Assembly (NCBI GenBank): GCA_021819985.1
Contig: JAKAEG010000168.1
Span: forward strand, 1-6,662
DNA length: 6,662 nt
Reading direction: 5' to 3'
DNA from: Nitrospirota bacterium
GTDB lineage: Bacteria > Nitrospirota > Thermodesulfovibrionia > Thermodesulfovibrionales > JdFR-88
Both the position numbers and the translations under genes were made by a program. The notes beneath the pieces were generated by a model. That model saw only the letters and a list, made by a program, of their open reading frames with translations, had not been told where the DNA came from and ran no database searches. This document shows, one piece after another, positions 5,391-6,662 of this stretch (its first letter is position 1; each line of letters opens with the position of its first letter).

Positions 5391-5989
5391 GCCATCGCCT
5401 CCAGATAGGGCTTCATCACCTTTTCGACGCGGCAGATTCTGGCGTATTTCAGCAGTCCGGCCGAATCGAACTTTCTCCGCTCCTTGTAAAGCTTCAGGGC
5501 CTCCAGGACCACATCCATCCCGATCTTGTTTCGGAATTTGAAGCAGTCCGCCAGGGTCTTCTCCGGGCTGTAGATACGCACTTTGACCCCATCAATGCTA
5601 TGCTCCTCTATTCCGGCCCGAAAGCTTTCCAGATCAAACTTGTGCACGGCAACCGGCGGATAATGAATCCGCGGGACGCGAGAGCCCCGAGGTATGGCAA
5701 TCGAGACCTCGTGAGGGACCTGCGTGGTGAGATTATGGAAAGAGAGCGCGGAGATCAGGCAGATCACGGCATGCGGTGCTCTTGACGCCACGGTCACGAG
5801 ATCGGGACTGGATATGGCGGCGAGTTCCGCCAGCCTGTAGACGCCACGCGTGATCTGATCAAGCGTGCCGCGGTCGCGAAGCTCATATAGCGCCCTGGGG
5901 TGAACGCCCTTCCGAATCGCCTCCGCAGTGCGGATCGTCCCTCCCATTCGCCTGATGATCTCTACAGCTTTCTCGACTGTTGGTGTCAT
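5387..5989 (-). CDS. abiEi: AbiEi-type antitoxin/autorepressor
   Basis: This 200-residue protein matches the COG5340-type AbiEi antitoxin. Residues 1-55 form an N-terminal winged helix (AVEIIRRMGGTIRTAEAI, then LYELRDRGTLDQITRGVYRL). The C-terminal antitoxin domain holds the family motifs CLISALSFHNLTTQVP (77-92), EVSIAIPRGSR (94-104) and YSPEKTLADCFKFRNKIG (140-157). In characterised AbiE systems this protein blocks the AbiEii toxin and represses its own promoter through the winged helix. The start ATG 5989 has AAGGAAAGGA just upstream. It overlaps abiEii by 4 bases, so the pair is co-translated. A palindrome centred at 6028/6029 upstream is the likely operator. All motifs are intact, so the antitoxin outlives the frameshifted toxin, a state that could still protect against related AbiEii toxins. 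Confidence 0.92.
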   Translation of the reverse strand: MTPTVEKAVEIIRRMGGTIRTAEAIRKGVHPRALYELRDRGTLDQITRGVYRLAELAAISSPDLVTVASRAPHAVICLISALSFHNLTTQVPHEVSIAIPRGSRVPRIHYPPVAVHKFDLESFRAGIEEHSIDGVKVRIYSPEKTLADCFKFRNKIGMDVVLEALKLYKERRKFDSAGLLKYARICRVEKVMKPYLEAMA

Positions 5990-6005
5990 ATCCTTTCCTT
6001 GTTTT

Positions 6006-6051
6006 GGATAATATTGTACCTATATATTAATAAATGATGACATTTTTATCC
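6006..6051. promoter_or_regulatory. Extended palindrome upstream of abiEi, candidate AbiEi operator
   Basis: GGATAATATTGT (6006-6017) and ACATTTTTATCC (6040-6051) are inverted copies with 10 of 12 positions pairing. The palindrome TATTAATA (6025-6032) has exactly the same centre (between 6028 and 6029). The dyad begins 16 bases before the abiEi ATG, over AT-rich DNA where its promoter must lie (a TACAAT at 6018-6013 is one candidate -10). Characterised AbiEi proteins bind inverted repeats in this position; the assignment here is inference. Confidence 0.5.
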
Positions 6052-6058
6052 ACCCCTT

Positions 6059-6182
6059 GCCATTAAAAAGTTGCCCCTGGCGTATATCACTATAGAGGGA
6101 CAAATTATGGATTTTTTCAAATACCTGGACCCGCTGAGGTATTTCACCCAGCAGGAGTACGTCTCCTTCTGGGGCAGGCTGT
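6059..6182 (+). repeat. Right direct repeat flanking the abiE module (intact copy)
   Basis: This is the right-hand partner of 4327-4437. It includes the leader (GCCATTA, TATATCACT), the ribosome site and the first 25 codons of the intact small membrane-protein gene. About 1.6 kb of unique DNA, holding only abiEi and abiEii, separates the two copies. Confidence 0.78.
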
Positions 6183-6349
6183 TTGAGACCGTCCTATCCG
6201 GCTTCTGGGCGAGGCTGATCTCGGTCTGCTTCCTGGCGCTCTCGTTCTACTTCATGGCGCGGAGGCAGAACATGCAGATTTTTATCGTTTTTTTCCTCCT
6301 GGCGATCGCCACGGCCTATATCGGCGGTCTCCGGGCGATCTTGAGATGA
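6107..6349 (+). CDS. Small membrane protein with two predicted transmembrane helices, family not recognised
   Basis: Starting at ATG 6107 (AGAGGGA six bases upstream), the product is 80 residues; a TTG at 6071 in frame is a poorer start. Residues 1-30 are an amphipathic, aromatic-rich segment (MDFFKYLDPLRYFTQQEYVS, FWGRLFE). Two hydrophobic helices follow at about 37-54 (ARLISVCFLALSFYFMAR) and 58-78 (NMQIFIVFFLLAIATAYIGG), separated by the positive loop RRQN, which suggests a hairpin in the inner membrane. There is no signal peptide. Size and hairpin shape resemble small subunits of type IV secretion/conjugation systems such as VirB2/VirB3, but no motif proves it. Its stop overlaps the ribosome site of the next gene, so the two form an operon. 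A degenerate copy of its first third sits at 4367-4437. Confidence 0.72.
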   Translation: MDFFKYLDPLRYFTQQEYVSFWGRLFETVLSGFWARLISVCFLALSFYFMARRQNMQIFIVFFLLAIATAYIGGLRAILR

Positions 6350-6355
6350 GGAGGT
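6348..6355 (+). promoter_or_regulatory. Strong ribosome binding site fixing a TTG start
   Basis: GAGGAGGT lies five bases before TTG 6361 and overlaps the TGA of the upstream gene. No ATG in the following frame has a comparable site, so it decides the non-ATG start. Confidence 0.75.
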
Positions 6356-6360
6356 AACCC

Positions 6361-6662
6361 TTGGCCGGCAAGAGCGGCGACCAGGTAATCGTCAACCAGG
6401 GCTTCCTTGAAAAGCCCAAGAGCCTCCTGGACGCGATAAAGGAGATCCAGAACATGTCCGCCATGGAGGCGGAGACGGTGGAGGGCATCAACCCCATGTT
6501 CTTTTCGATAAAAGACAGGCTGGACATGATGGTCGTGGGCATGAAAAGCTCCTTTTTAAGCGGGATGATCGTGGCCCTGCTGACACCGTTTGCCATCGGG
6601 GTGGTGGAGAGGATAATCCCCATCTTCGGGGACAAGGCACCCACCCTCTTTGATCAGGTCGA
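6361..6662 (+). CDS. Probable membrane-associated protein, truncated by the right window edge
   Basis: The frame opens at TTG 6361 behind a near-perfect Shine-Dalgarno and stays open for 100 codons to the window end. Residues 1-62 are soluble and helical (MAGKSGDQVIVNQGFLEKPK at the start, then SLLDAIKEIQNMSAMEAETV). Residues about 64-90 are hydrophobic (SSFLSGMIVALLTPFAIGVV, then ERIIPIFG) and look like a first membrane segment. The family is not recognised. The 11-base gap to the upstream membrane-protein gene and the shared ribosome site/stop overlap show an operon of membrane components, which may belong to a conjugation or secretion cluster continuing to the right (inference). The GC-rich third codon positions support real coding. 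Confidence 0.72.
   Translation, partial: MAGKSGDQVIVNQGFLEKPKSLLDAIKEIQNMSAMEAETVEGINPMFFSIKDRLDMMVVGMKSSFLSGMIVALLTPFAIGVVERIIPIFGDKAPTLFDQV

Noticed and set aside
6083..6100. TCACTATAG followed by AGGGA, resembling the core of a T7-type phage promoter
   Set aside because: Only the last nine promoter bases match; the upstream recognition half does not. The AGAGGGA is better explained as the ribosome site of the 6107 gene.

Overview
The window looks like an accessory region of a Gram-negative bacterium of medium GC content. Secreted-protein signals, Shine-Dalgarno sites, sigma70-like promoters and the gene families present all fit a bacterium. The HisKA_2-type kinase with tandem receiver domains, and an AbiE module beside small membrane-protein genes, suggest an environmental lineage such as Desulfobacterota or Nitrospirota carrying an integrated mobile element. 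That placement is a guess from gene style, not from a marker gene.

Left block (1-3472, all on the minus strand). A solo receiver protein (3472 to 3107) has its own good promoter. It is followed by a gene-free stretch of about 340 bases holding an 83-base structured inverted repeat and a strong promoter with a perfect TTGACA. Then comes a tight operon: a soluble PAS/HisKA_2 sensor kinase, a double-receiver response regulator (4-base ATGA overlap), an XRE-type DNA-binding protein with an in-frame TAG (6-base gap), a small exported protein (17-base overlap), and possibly a further gene running off the left edge. The solo receiver is a close paralogue of the second receiver of the double-receiver protein (82 of 106 aligned residues identical by hand count), so part of the operon was duplicated. 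Neither receiver protein has an output domain; the co-transcribed XRE protein is the obvious candidate for the output, but its gene is interrupted.

Middle block (3473-4437). A second, intact XRE regulator (+) diverges from the solo receiver and converges on a 104-residue winged-helix protein (-) whose C-terminal half resembles the DNA-binding winged helix of DpnI without any nuclease domain.

Right block (4327-6662). An AbiE-type toxin/antitoxin pair (-) lies between two direct copies of the start of one small membrane-protein gene: a degenerate copy on the left (4327-4437) and the intact gene on the right (6059-6182, gene 6107-6349). The antitoxin gene abiEi is intact and has a palindromic candidate operator upstream; the toxin gene abiEii carries a one-base frameshift. 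The intact small membrane gene and a following gene that runs off the right edge form a plus-strand operon, possibly the beginning of a larger (perhaps conjugative) cluster.

Four genes or gene copies carry disabling lesions (TAG in the first XRE gene, +1 in the solo receiver tail, -1 in abiEii, deletions in the duplicated membrane gene). This points either to decay of an accessory island or to base-level assembly errors; read-level data would separate the two.
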